Shown here: positions 1 through 7,291 of the stretch, one piece after another
How the letters are laid out: each line of letters begins with the position of its first letter
Position numbering within the stretch: the stretch's first letter is position 1
Assembly: GCA_001839685.1 (NCBI GenBank)
Contig: MLAK01000553.1
Span: 74,057-90,356, forward strand
DNA from: Tritrichomonas foetus
Taxonomy: Eukaryota; Parabasalia; Tritrichomonadida; Tritrichomonadidae
Direction of reading: 5' to 3'
DNA length: 16,300 nt
Position numbers and translations under genes: made by a program
Notes under the pieces: model-generated
Database searches by the model: none
Told to the model about the DNA's origin: nothing
The model's input: only the letters and a program-made list of their open reading frames with translations

Positions 1-80
1 ATAAAGAATAGAAACACAAATAAAAGAATAGAAACACAAAATAAAAGAATAGAGACACAAATAAAAGAATAGAAACACAA
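1..80. repeat. 20-bp tandem array (minisatellite), truncated by the window edge
   Basis: About four tandem copies of a 20-bp unit, consensus ATAAAAGAATAGAAACACAA, with single-base variants: one missing A in the first copy, one extra A and an A-to-G change in the third. The array runs off the left edge, so its true size is unknown. It ends about 19 bp after the stop codon of the minus-strand Vps23-like gene, so the 3' UTR or downstream flank of that transcript would carry it. Its core AAGAATAG also occurs in every complete unit of the second array at 1871-2042. Confidence 0.9.
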
Positions 81-98
81 AGAAAGAAAACAAAAAGA

Positions 99-947
99 TT
101 ATTTAATCAGTTGTGGCCAAACAAATTTCTGGAAATGTTGCCTGTTCATGTTGTTAATTTCCGAAATAAACTTTTCTTTATCCATGTCAATATCACCATT
201 CTTGAAAGCATCTTTAAATGCATTAATTACCGCCTTTGATGCCTTTTCCTGTGCCTTCATTTCAATTTCCTGCTGAATATTTGGCGGGAAATTGTAGAAA
301 GCATCTTTTTTAGGGGCTTTCTTAGGTTCCTCGTGCAAATATTGAGCTGAAAGTGCATCCAGTGTTGTGCGCAGGTGATTAATCATTGCCAGTTCCGTTT
401 GGACTTCATAAAGCTTTGAATTTGCATCATTGCATGACGAAATTATACATTCGCCTTCAATTAGTGCGTTTTCATAGCATTTCTGTAAATCAACACTCGA
501 GGGAGCAGCTTGCTTTGGTGCCGATGCGTGCGGTGTGATTGGCGGATATTGGGAAAAATAATTTATAATCCATCCGACGGCATTGCATAAATTCTGGGCT
601 GGACTCCATTGAAAAATACCTGTTACTATAATTGCGCCGTTTGCCTGGAGGTTTGGAACGTTGTTAAAAGGAACGCCTGTGATTGGTTGGAAATAAAATG
701 TCGGAGGATAAATCGGATACGTGTTTGTAATCTGAATTAAGAGCGTGATTTCGTATGGATTTCGACCGTGCGTTAAAGCTATCTTGCCGAGGAGTTGAAT
801 GTATGGAACAACGCCTGGGGTTTGAATAACGTCAGATTTCATCGTTCGATAGGTGCTAAGAAATTGGTTTAAATCCATCCCAATTTGCTGTATATATTGT
901 GGGTTAAATTGAATTGATCTGATTAATCGCTGGACTTGCGCACACAT
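99..947 (-). CDS. ESCRT-I subunit Vps23/Tsg101-like (UEV domain plus steadiness box)
   Basis: 282-aa protein. Residues 1-135 form a UEV (inactive E2-like) domain: a YPIYPP turn at 78-83, an ANG strand near 102-104, and a helix ending near a YPP at 134-136, in the order seen in Tsg101/Vps23. No E2-type HPN or active-site cysteine is present, as expected for UEV. Residues 150-205 look like a coiled-coil stalk. The last 29 residues (254-282, around NRQHFQKF) match the C-terminal steadiness box. In this family the UEV binds ubiquitin and the C-terminal core assembles ESCRT-I, which sorts ubiquitinated cargo into multivesicular bodies. The linker is short and lacks an obvious PTAP-type motif. The protein is shorter than human TSG101 (about 390 aa). 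The start is the first ATG (947-945), 135 bp from the divergent gene. Family assignment is strong; ESCRT function is inferred from homology. Confidence 0.85.
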   Translation of the reverse strand: MCAQVQRLIRSIQFNPQYIQQIGMDLNQFLSTYRTMKSDVIQTPGVVPYIQLLGKIALTHGRNPYEITLLIQITNTYPIYPPTFYFQPITGVPFNNVPNLQANGAIIVTGIFQWSPAQNLCNAVGWIINYFSQYPPITPHASAPKQAAPSSVDLQKCYENALIEGECIISSCNDANSKLYEVQTELAMINHLRTTLDALSAQYLHEEPKKAPKKDAFYNFPPNIQQEIEMKAQEKASKAVINAFKDAFKNGDIDMDKEKFISEINNMNRQHFQKFVWPQLIK

Positions 948-1082
948 TCGCTAATTTTTTGAAATTTTATAATTTTTGTTAACTTAGCTTTTTATGAATT
1001 AAAATGGTCAATTAGAATAAATGACCATTTAACTTATTAAAAAAATCAATCAATATTTCATATCAAATGTCATTGAAAAGAA
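948..1082. promoter_or_regulatory. Divergent promoter with a TGGTCA/TGACCA inverted repeat
   Basis: This 135-bp AT-rich spacer must carry both promoters for the divergent Vps23-like and Abitram-like genes. It holds an inverted repeat, AAATGGTCA ending at 1010 and TGACCATTT starting at 1022, with 11 bases between the arms. For the plus-strand gene, TCATTG at 1070-1075 fits the trichomonad TCA-type initiator and would give an 11-nt leader. Leaders this short are normal in trichomonads. The role of the palindrome is inference. Confidence 0.45.
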
Positions 1083-1463
1083 ATGGATTTTTCGGAAGCT
1101 GATTTATGTGCTCTCAAGTCTCGTTTTCGAATGTCGGTCACAAACGGAAAATTACTGATTCATTGTCTACCAAATAATCTTGTTGTTATCACTTTCAATC
1201 CTTCATATATCAAAACGTGCAAATCTATTCAGATGCCAAACTTTCAAATTTCAAACCAATCGGAAATAGGCGAGTTACTTTGTAAAACAGATAAAGACGA
1301 AATTAAAATGCCTCTCGTTGGTGAAATCATCGATGTCAACGATAATGTCAAAAACGAACTCAAACGCTTTCAAACTGGCCCAACTTCGACTTTTTTGATT
1401 ATTTTAAAGCCTGCAAAATTCAATGAAACAATACCAGCTGAATTCAAGCCTGTTCAATATTGA
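1083..1463 (+). CDS. Abitram/FAM206 (Simiate)-like small protein
   Basis: 126-aa protein. It resembles the Abitram (FAM206) family in layout and local motifs: a strand ending in VVITF near residues 34-38, a KSIQ-type stretch near 47-50 followed by FQIS near 54-57, an LLCK segment near 66-69, a VGEIIDVN turn near 79-86 (compare RGRLMEVNEN in animal members), and a hydrophobic FLIIL strand near 104-108. The family has a compact barrel related to biotinyl/lipoyl-carrier folds and is linked in animals to actin and nuclear speckles. The trichomonad role is unknown. It is shorter than animal members (about 180 aa), mainly at the N terminus and in the middle. ATG at 1083 is the first in frame, and an overlapping ATG at 1068 is in another frame. 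The assignment comes from pattern matching by eye and needs a profile search. Confidence 0.6.
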   Translation: MDFSEADLCALKSRFRMSVTNGKLLIHCLPNNLVVITFNPSYIKTCKSIQMPNFQISNQSEIGELLCKTDKDEIKMPLVGEIIDVNDNVKNELKRFQTGPTSTFLIILKPAKFNETIPAEFKPVQY

Positions 1464-1586
1464 TTATTTTCTATACGATTGATCATTTTTATTTCGACAT
1501 ATTTGTAACTTCTTGTTAATGTTTAATAAATAAAGAATATATAATTCTTTTTTCTCATCTTTTATATATCTATCTCTATCACACAG

Positions 1587-1670
1587 AAAGATTGCTTTCA
1601 ATTGTTCTCACTCAGTTAGTGCCACTAACGAAGAAAGAAATATTGGCGTCAATCTAGTTCACCAATCTTT
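1587..1670. other. Nested inverted repeats, possible structured RNA or binding site
   Basis: AAAGATTG at 1587-1594 is the exact reverse complement of CAATCTTT at 1663-1670. Between them, GTTAGTG at 1615-1621 and CACTAAC at 1623-1629 form a perfect 15-bp palindrome with a single central C. As RNA this could fold into an outer 8-bp stem and an inner 6-bp hairpin with a GCC triloop. No known RNA family is recognised. A DNA-binding palindrome is an equal alternative. Confidence 0.3.
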
Positions 1671-1870
1671 ATCCAATCGCTAAAATGATTGACTCTTCAT
1701 CTCAAGATAGAAGCCGCGAGGGAAATTGTAAATTGGTAACTTTACTTAATGTTTTTGCTGTTTTTCTCAAGAACTTAGAATATCAACTTTTCTAAAAAAA
1801 ATATAGAAAGTAAAATTGTCGATATCACTCGGAAAAAGAAGAATTCTAAATAGTCAATAGAATATAAAGG

Positions 1871-2042
1871 AGTAAAATCAAGAATAGTAAGAAGTAGAAT
1901 TAAGAATAGTAAGAAGTAGAAACAAGAATAGTAAGAAGTAAAATCAAGAATAGTCAGAAGTAGAATCAAGAATAGTCAGAAGTAGAATCAAGAATAGTAA
2001 GAAGTAAAATCAAGAATAGTCAGAAGTAGAATCAAGAACATG
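1871..2042. repeat. 22-bp tandem repeat array, about eight units
   Basis: Seven complete 22-bp units start at 1871, 1893, 1915, 1937, 1959, 1981 and 2003, followed by a partial unit at 2025-2042. Each begins AGTA(A/G)AA and contains AAGAATAGT(A/C)AGA. Variation is limited to a few positions (A/G at the fifth base, A/C after AGT, and one TTA variant), typical of a young minisatellite. The array ends about 66 bp beyond the stop codon of the minus-strand WD40 gene. A run of A (2043-2055 region) follows it. The fake 64-aa minus-strand reading frame through the array is only a product of the repeat. Confidence 0.95.
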
Positions 2043-2108
2043 AAAAAAAAAAAAAGTCAAATATCTCAATTTGTTTCATATAAAAATTTTATCAATCAAA
2101 CATATATC

Positions 2109-4952
2109 TTATAAATTATCAACAGCACTAAGAATCAGTTGTGCATATTCTCTGATCTGGCTCGTTAGCTGTGTATCACACAAATCTCGTTTAATCATAT
2201 CTACTGCATTTTGAACCATTGTTTGAGCGGCAATTTCTTCTGGACATGTAGGCTTTTGACTTAACAATGCTTTTGCATTATCGTAAGCTGTTTTCAAATC
2301 TAGAGCAGCTCTATTCATTTCTTCAGCTTTACTCATTGGTTCTTTTTGTTTACTATGATTGTCTCTTGGCGAATTAACAGTAAATGGATCACTTGTCGTA
2401 TTTATATTTATATTGCTAAAGTTTCCAGTCGCTTCTTTATCATGTGAACTATTTTTATTTCTAGTCAATTCCGGCTTCTTTTTCGGTGGTTTGATTTTTT
2501 GTGAAGCTTCTTCTTTATTTTCCCTTTTCTTGGACGCTGACGAAGAAGAATGTTTTGAAGGATGTCTAGTATCATCAATTTGAGATGTATTTAAATTGCT
2601 TGTATTAGGAATATTTGTGCTTATTTCTTCACTCAAACTTTTAGAAAGTGATCTGGATGGAGAATTTTCGAGCTGTTCTTTATTCCTTCTCATGAAAGAT
2701 TGTCTCACAAGGTCATCCACACGTGCTTCATATTCACCTTCAACTGATGGTCGAGGTGCATCGAATCCAGCTTGTTCAACTTCGTCTTCTTCTTCTTGTA
2801 AACTATCAACATCTTGTGCAAGTGGTTTATCTGAACGAAGTTGATTATTTTCAATTTTTTCAAAGACCCAATTCGCTTCAGGTTCGCATCCTTTCATTAA
2901 AGTGCCAGATGGACGAACATTAACATCAGGTGATGAAGTATTTGCGTCTGATACACGTAAAATATCAAGAATTGGTTGATTTTGACCAAACCGTTCAGCA
3001 ACAGCTGTATGAACTGCTTCAGGAAGCGTCCATCGCATGATTCCACCACTAAAAGATGAAAAAAGTAGATCACTTTCATGAAATGTAATACAAGTGACTA
3101 TTCCTGCATGAGATTGAAAAGAATATATAGTATCTCCACTAAACAAGTCAAGTAAACGGGTTGTTCCATCTGAAAGGGCAACAGCTATAAAAAGTCCTGC
3201 TTTGTCAACTGCTACAGCTAGTGGATAAGAAGATGGTGATAATTTATGTTTCCTAAACAAAGAACCATTTTTAACAAGCCATAAGCAAATACAACCATCA
3301 CAGCCGCCAGTAACAACTGCTTTTCCACTTGGAATTGTTGCAAGTGTTAATAATGCATCATCAGTATCAGTGGAGCTGTAAACATCACCTAATGGTAAGT
3401 TGCAAAAACGGATTCCATTTGAACTTGTTGTTACAAATCCATTTGGAGTAAAAGCTACACCAGTAATTGGTGATGAATGATACTGTTTAACAACTGTTAA
3501 AACCAAATTATGATCATTTATTGTATAGACTCTTGCTTTTCCATCACCACCACCTGTAGCAACACAAGGATTCATATTAGAGTTTGTGTTTGCTTCATTC
3601 TGGACAGCAACGCACATGACACCAGGAAAGCACTCGATAATTTTTTTTATTTCTTCGAGTTTGTTGTGTTTATTGAGTTTCATAACATGAAGGTTTCCAC
3701 TATTGTCACCAGCAAACACCAAATCATTTCTTGCAGCTATACATCTAACACCTGTCAAAGTATGAGTATAATCAGGTGCAAGTTTTGTTATAGTACGCAT
3801 TGATATTTGTTCTTGTGAACTTTTTCCAATCAACGCTTTATTTATCATTAATTTCCAAACACGAACTGTTGCGTCACTTCCACAAGAGAGGATACAATCA
3901 GGAAGTACTGTAAGACCGCATACTGGTCCTCGATGGCTCGGTAGTGTTAGAATAGGTTGAGAATTAATTCTTCTTTGCCAAAACATTAAATGACCATCAC
4001 TGTAAGCAGCTGCAGTTAAACGCTCACCAATACCAATTGCAACGACACCTTTTCCTTCTGATGAAAATTGACCAAAAATGTTATGTTGGCTTTTATCTTT
4101 TTTAATAGCGAGAACTGAGCCAGATGCTGTACCAACTAATATGATTTTTTTATCGAGAGAAATTGAAGAAGTCTCTCCACAGTTTAAATAATTTGGAATT
4201 ATTACAATAGGTGACAAATTTTTATTCGAGCCACCTCTCCTATTCGCAAAAGGAATAGAAGCAGTATCAAAATAACAAAGTACACCATTATGGGTTAATG
4301 CATAAGCAGTAAAAGGTGACTCAACACTAATTCCAACCGCAACAAAATTTGAATTTTTAAATTGACCAATGTTTGCATTTCTTGACTTTAAAATCACAGG
4401 AGTTGAGCCTGATGAAATTGAAAGGTCAATAAATTTGAGCATTTTATCACCCGACACAAATGCGAAATTTCCATCTGATGAAATTTGCAGATGCGTTGGT
4501 TTAACTGGAAGATGATAACATCCGATGCATGCTGGGCGTGGCTGGGTCGTGTCCCATAGAAGTAAAAATGGCTGCTCATCGTTTCCAACAGAAATTAATC
4601 GACCGGTTTCAGAATTCATTGCAACGCACGAAAAGCCGTTTTCTTTTGTCCGGACTTCTGTTTTAGTTAGAATTTTATCGAATTGCTCTGAAAATGTGAC
4701 CACGAATAATCGCGCGTTCGGACCAAGTTCACCAATCACCAAGTGCTGTCCATTATTTGAAAACGAAAGTGCGGTGATTTCCCGGCAATCATTGGCGACT
4801 TCTAAATCATAGCGCTGTTGCTCTTTTGGTAATACGATGGAAAAAAAACTGTGGCTTGAAAACGCGCATGCTCCTGTTTTATAATGAACCGATAGGTTAT
4901 TTCGATAAATTGCAGAGCTTCCAATAATTTTATCAATAATTGGTTCACTCAT
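2109..4952 (-). CDS. WDR62/MAPKBP1-like WD40-repeat scaffold protein
   Basis: 947-aa protein. Residues about 10-660 form a long series of WD40 blades, enough for two propellers. Recognisable blade ends are LLLWD (130-134), then FWQRR, VRVWKL and ICLWLV. The N-terminal order fits WDR62/MAPKBP1: an IGSSAIYRNN start, an ITALSFSNNGQHLVIGE blade, a KFIDL strand, then a blade around GVLCYFD. WDR62 and MAPKBP1 are cytoplasmic, centrosomal and spindle-pole scaffolds that bind JNK-pathway kinases in animals. Residues about 680-880 are Ser/Lys/Glu-rich and probably disordered. The last 70 residues are helical (from near NRAALDLKTAYDNAKALL) and may oligomerise, as the C terminus of animal members does. 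Animal relatives are about 1500 aa, so this tail is much shorter. The start is ATG at 4952, the first in frame. The WD40 call is certain; the subfamily is likely. Signalling partners in this organism are unknown. Confidence 0.75.
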   Translation of the reverse strand: MSEPIIDKIIGSSAIYRNNLSVHYKTGACAFSSHSFFSIVLPKEQQRYDLEVANDCREITALSFSNNGQHLVIGELGPNARLFVVTFSEQFDKILTKTEVRTKENGFSCVAMNSETGRLISVGNDEQPFLLLWDTTQPRPACIGCYHLPVKPTHLQISSDGNFAFVSGDKMLKFIDLSISSGSTPVILKSRNANIGQFKNSNFVAVGISVESPFTAYALTHNGVLCYFDTASIPFANRRGGSNKNLSPIVIIPNYLNCGETSSISLDKKIILVGTASGSVLAIKKDKSQHNIFGQFSSEGKGVVAIGIGERLTAAAYSDGHLMFWQRRINSQPILTLPSHRGPVCGLTVLPDCILSCGSDATVRVWKLMINKALIGKSSQEQISMRTITKLAPDYTHTLTGVRCIAARNDLVFAGDNSGNLHVMKLNKHNKLEEIKKIIECFPGVMCVAVQNEANTNSNMNPCVATGGGDGKARVYTINDHNLVLTVVKQYHSSPITGVAFTPNGFVTTSSNGIRFCNLPLGDVYSSTDTDDALLTLATIPSGKAVVTGGCDGCICLWLVKNGSLFRKHKLSPSSYPLAVAVDKAGLFIAVALSDGTTRLLDLFSGDTIYSFQSHAGIVTCITFHESDLLFSSFSGGIMRWTLPEAVHTAVAERFGQNQPILDILRVSDANTSSPDVNVRPSGTLMKGCEPEANWVFEKIENNQLRSDKPLAQDVDSLQEEEDEVEQAGFDAPRPSVEGEYEARVDDLVRQSFMRRNKEQLENSPSRSLSKSLSEEISTNIPNTSNLNTSQIDDTRHPSKHSSSSASKKRENKEEASQKIKPPKKKPELTRNKNSSHDKEATGNFSNININTTSDPFTVNSPRDNHSKQKEPMSKAEEMNRAALDLKTAYDNAKALLSQKPTCPEEIAAQTMVQNAVDMIKRDLCDTQLTSQIREYAQLILSAVDNL

Positions 4953-5264
4953 TTTCTTGTTTCTTTTGGATTATTTTTTGATGGGCTTTTCAAATTTTAT
5001 TTCTATGAATTTCTTTTGGAGAAAACTTTTTCTATCTTATTTGAAAAAGGTAAATTTAGTCAACTTTTTATATTATAAAGTGCAAGTGTTCTACCTTGAA
5101 CACTTTTCGTTAATTTAACTATTCATTTGACCTTTATTGTTCACGGTTAAAACAGTCGAACTTTATTTTGTCAACTTTTTGTCTAGTGGCATATTAACTT
5201 TTTCTTTAATTGAAAGTTAACTTTTTGAAATGTTTACATCTTACGTTAAGGATTGGAAACAAGA
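4953..5264. promoter_or_regulatory. Divergent promoter region with repeated motifs
   Basis: This 312-bp AT-rich spacer separates the divergent WD40 (-) and 5265 (+) genes. It contains GTCAACTTTTT twice (5059-5069 and 5170-5180) and the variants TTAACTTTTT (5194-5203) and GTTAACTTTTT (5216-5226), giving four copies of (C/T)AACTTTTT on one strand. TTTGACCTTTA (5126-5136) recurs exactly upstream of the 482-aa gene at 9687-9697. ACGGTTA (5143-5149) is a Myb-type core, also seen upstream of the Rad6-like and 482-aa genes. No gene is seen here. Regulatory function is inferred from position and recurrence. Confidence 0.4.
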
Positions 5265-6353
5265 ATGAGTTTAAACATAGATGATTTATTATTGACGAGG
5301 CAGCTAGAGGTTCAAGAACTCATAAACAGAGCGAATTCTCCAAGTAAGGCAGTTGATGACAAAGAAAACGAACGAGATAAAAAAATGTTAGATTTAATCT
5401 CAAATAATTTTCAATATCCTTATCCAGAAGCACCTTTTTTATATTTATTTGATAGATTTGAGATCAAACCAAATGGCGAAATTCCACTTTTTCCAAGATT
5501 AAAAAAATCTACATATCAATGCCTGAAAGTGTCGCCTGGAAGAGTTGTTTTTACAGAAACTTTGGTTTTTACATTAATTCAAGAAATGGTGATACATCCG
5601 ACCAAATCAGCCGAAATAGGAGCGATTCTTCTTAAATTTTGCAAAAATGCACCAAATTATCAATTAAATTTGCAAATGTGGTTGAATTTTGTGGCTGAGA
5701 TAAGTGTGTCATATCCAAATATTCTTGTTTATGTACTTGGAATTGCTAAGCCAAACATTTTCCAACAAGAATTTACTGAAAATTATTCTAACGATGAGGT
5801 TATTGTTCTTTTGCTGGTATCGTTAATGTGTAAATGTGTAATAGATAATGAAAATGTTATTTATATACTCAACTCTCTTCAGAAATACTTGGAGCATCCA
5901 ATTTCACCTTTTGTTTCTGAAGTTCTTCAATCTGCCATTGAGCATGTCGATCCAGATTTATTTGTTCAATTTTCTCTATTGATACCACCATGCCCAAACT
6001 CCTCTCAAATTCTGAAATTGTTTTCTTGTGATGTAATAACTCGATTATTGGGGATCGATCACACATACGATATTAGTGAGATAATTCCGCAACTAGAGCG
6101 ATTACAAATCCTCTGTGATGCAAATGACCAAGAAAAGTCGCAGACGGCAGTTATTGTAATTCATTTTATTGAAAAATTATGCTTTGTTATGGTAAAAATG
6201 TCCGAAATTTCTATTGAGCAGCTAGAAGAAATTAAAAGATTCCTGAATTTGAAAAGAAATGTTCAAGTTGATGAATTAATCCAAATTAAAGAAAAATTAC
6301 ATTTAACAAGGGCCCAAATCGATAACTATATTGAATTTATTAAAGATCAGTGA
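5265..6353 (+). CDS. Hypothetical all-helical protein, faint resemblance to Nse6/SLF2 (FAM178)
   Basis: 362-aa protein, not confidently recognised. The first ATG in frame is at 5265 (MSLNIDDLL). An upstream in-frame TTG at 5253 would add four residues but is unlikely as a eukaryotic start. Residues 1-45 are charged, with a helical LLLTRQLEVQELI segment and a KENERDKK stretch. The rest is a hydrophobic, Leu/Ile-rich helical array with no signal peptide, membrane segments or catalytic motif, consistent with a HEAT/ARM-like or FAM178-like solenoid. The combination of an N-terminal DxLL-type helix, a PLFPRLKKSTYQ segment near 84-95 and a following helical repeat is faintly reminiscent of SLF2/Nse6, the SMC5/6 loader subunit, but this rests on very few residues. 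It shares a promoter region with the WD40 gene. TGA stop; TAAA motifs follow about 40 bp downstream. Confidence 0.7.
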   Translation: MSLNIDDLLLTRQLEVQELINRANSPSKAVDDKENERDKKMLDLISNNFQYPYPEAPFLYLFDRFEIKPNGEIPLFPRLKKSTYQCLKVSPGRVVFTETLVFTLIQEMVIHPTKSAEIGAILLKFCKNAPNYQLNLQMWLNFVAEISVSYPNILVYVLGIAKPNIFQQEFTENYSNDEVIVLLLVSLMCKCVIDNENVIYILNSLQKYLEHPISPFVSEVLQSAIEHVDPDLFVQFSLLIPPCPNSSQILKLFSCDVITRLLGIDHTYDISEIIPQLERLQILCDANDQEKSQTAVIVIHFIEKLCFVMVKMSEISIEQLEEIKRFLNLKRNVQVDELIQIKEKLHLTRAQIDNYIEFIKDQ

Positions 6354-6751
6354 ACATGTTTGTATACAAATTGTTGTTATTTTGATATTGTTAGTAAATA
6401 TAAATTATTTTCTTTCTTGATTGCTTTTTTTACTTTATTTGCAGTTTTTACTCTACATCAGATGATATAATCAAGATTTATACAGTATAAAAGTCATTTT
6501 TTCATTGGCCAAATTATTTCAATTTCCAATATCTCAGAGAAATCGAATAAACAATCCAAACTTATTATTTTGATGAATGATTAATTTTTATAAATTCGTA
6601 GGAGAAATGAGGAATCCCAAAAGTGCGAAGTTCATTCGACCAAATAATTAAATATCAAATTTGTTCAGCAAAAATCCAAAAAATCAAAAACAAGAAGAAA
6701 AAGAAGAAAAAAGAAAAGGTTTGAAATATGCTCTGACTGTCAATGAAATGT
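6354..6751. other. Intergenic spacer between convergent genes, no gene seen
   Basis: This is AT-rich sequence between the 3' ends of the 5265 gene (+) and the GTPase gene (-). TAAA tetramers near 6390 could end the first transcript. A purine-rich stretch (AAGAAGAAAAAGAAGAAAAA, 6690-6712 region) lies just past the GTPase stop and would be a CU-rich 3' UTR in that transcript. Reading frames here are short or antisense to the GTPase gene. Confidence 0.6.
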
Positions 6752-7291
6752 TTAAGCAATAACGCAACCACCACCGTGCTTATCAATGATGGCCTGGATA
6801 GCGAGATCAAAAACGTTTCCAATGTTTGTGTTTTCTTTGGCGGAGCAAACGATTGACTTGTAGGCCTTGATTTCAGTAGCAGCTTGGTCGATTTGAGCTT
6901 GTGTGATTTCTTCCTTGTTCCAAAGGTCTGCCTTTGTTCCGACAAGGACGACTGAGGCGCTTGGGCAGTATTCGTTGACTTCGAGGATCCATCGGGCTGT
7001 AACGTTCTTGAGAGATTCTGCGTTGTTTAAGGCGAAGCAAATTAGGACGACATCGGCCTTGGCATAGCTCATTGGACGGAGCCTGTTATATTCTTCTTGT
7101 CCGGCTGTATCCCAAAGGTGGAGGCAGTATGTCTTACCTTCGTATTGTCTCATTTCGTGATGATTCTCGAAAATTGTTGGTTCGTAATCTTCTGGAAATG
7201 GATCGCCCTTAAATACAAGAAGCATGCATGTTTTGCCGACTGAACCGTCTCCGACAGCGACAACACGAAGTGGAATTGCTTTTTGTGACAT
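6752..7291 (-). CDS. Rho/Rac-family small GTPase lacking the Rho insert helix
   Basis: 179-aa GTPase. P-loop GDGSVGKT (14-21), switch I PTIFEN (38-43, with Thr39), DTAGQ (61-65, with catalytic Gln65), TKAD (119-122) and SAK (150-152) are all intact. RLRPMSYAKADVVLICFAL after switch II and TKAD-L rather than NKxD mark it as Rho family. The spacing from TKAD to SAK is about 12 residues shorter than in Rac1/RhoA, which is the size of the Rho-specific insert helix, so that helix appears to be missing. The C terminus CVIA is a CAAX prenylation box; the terminal Ala favours farnesylation in known systems. There is no polybasic stretch before it. It likely acts on membranes in actin signalling. The start is ATG at 7291. 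An in-frame TTG nine codons upstream adds sequence unlike the family and is rejected. The TAA stop is followed by A, giving TAAA. Confidence 0.93.
   Translation of the reverse strand: MSQKAIPLRVVAVGDGSVGKTCMLLVFKGDPFPEDYEPTIFENHHEMRQYEGKTYCLHLWDTAGQEEYNRLRPMSYAKADVVLICFALNNAESLKNVTARWILEVNEYCPSASVVLVGTKADLWNKEEITQAQIDQAATEIKAYKSIVCSAKENTNIGNVFDLAIQAIIDKHGGGCVIA

Larger units (their letters stand above)
1464..2108. other. Intergenic region between convergent genes: AT-rich spacer, palindromic segment and minisatellite
   Basis: The region lies between the 3' ends of the Abitram-like (+) and WD40 (-) genes. AATAAATAAAG-type sequence about 60 bp past the first stop could serve as poly(A) signal. 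Positions 1587-1740 are visibly less AT-rich than their surroundings and contain nested inverted repeats, annotated separately. A 37-codon ATG reading frame begins at 1685 and ends just before 1800. It has no recognisable product and is not called as a gene. The 22-bp minisatellite occupies 1871-2042. Confidence 0.6.

Noticed and set aside
1576..1586. CTATCACACAG resembling the trichomonad 3' splice/branch motif (CTAACACACAG)
   Set aside because: The expected branch-point A is replaced by T, no matching 5' splice site or split exon is seen nearby, and the upstream gene ends cleanly at 1463.
1685..1798. 37-codon plus-strand ORF in the convergent spacer
   Set aside because: Very short, no recognisable motif, and the frame upstream is stopped; mentioned only in the spacer description.
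1775..1969. 64-aa minus-strand ORF
   Set aside because: It reads through the 22-bp minisatellite; the repetitive Leu/Ile/Phe-rich protein is an artefact of the repeat.
2359..4812. Several reading frames overlapping the WD40 gene on both strands
   Set aside because: All lie within the 947-aa gene in other frames and show no independent family signal.
5869..6066. 65-aa minus-strand frame inside the 5265 gene
   Set aside because: Shadow of the plus-strand gene with no motif of its own.
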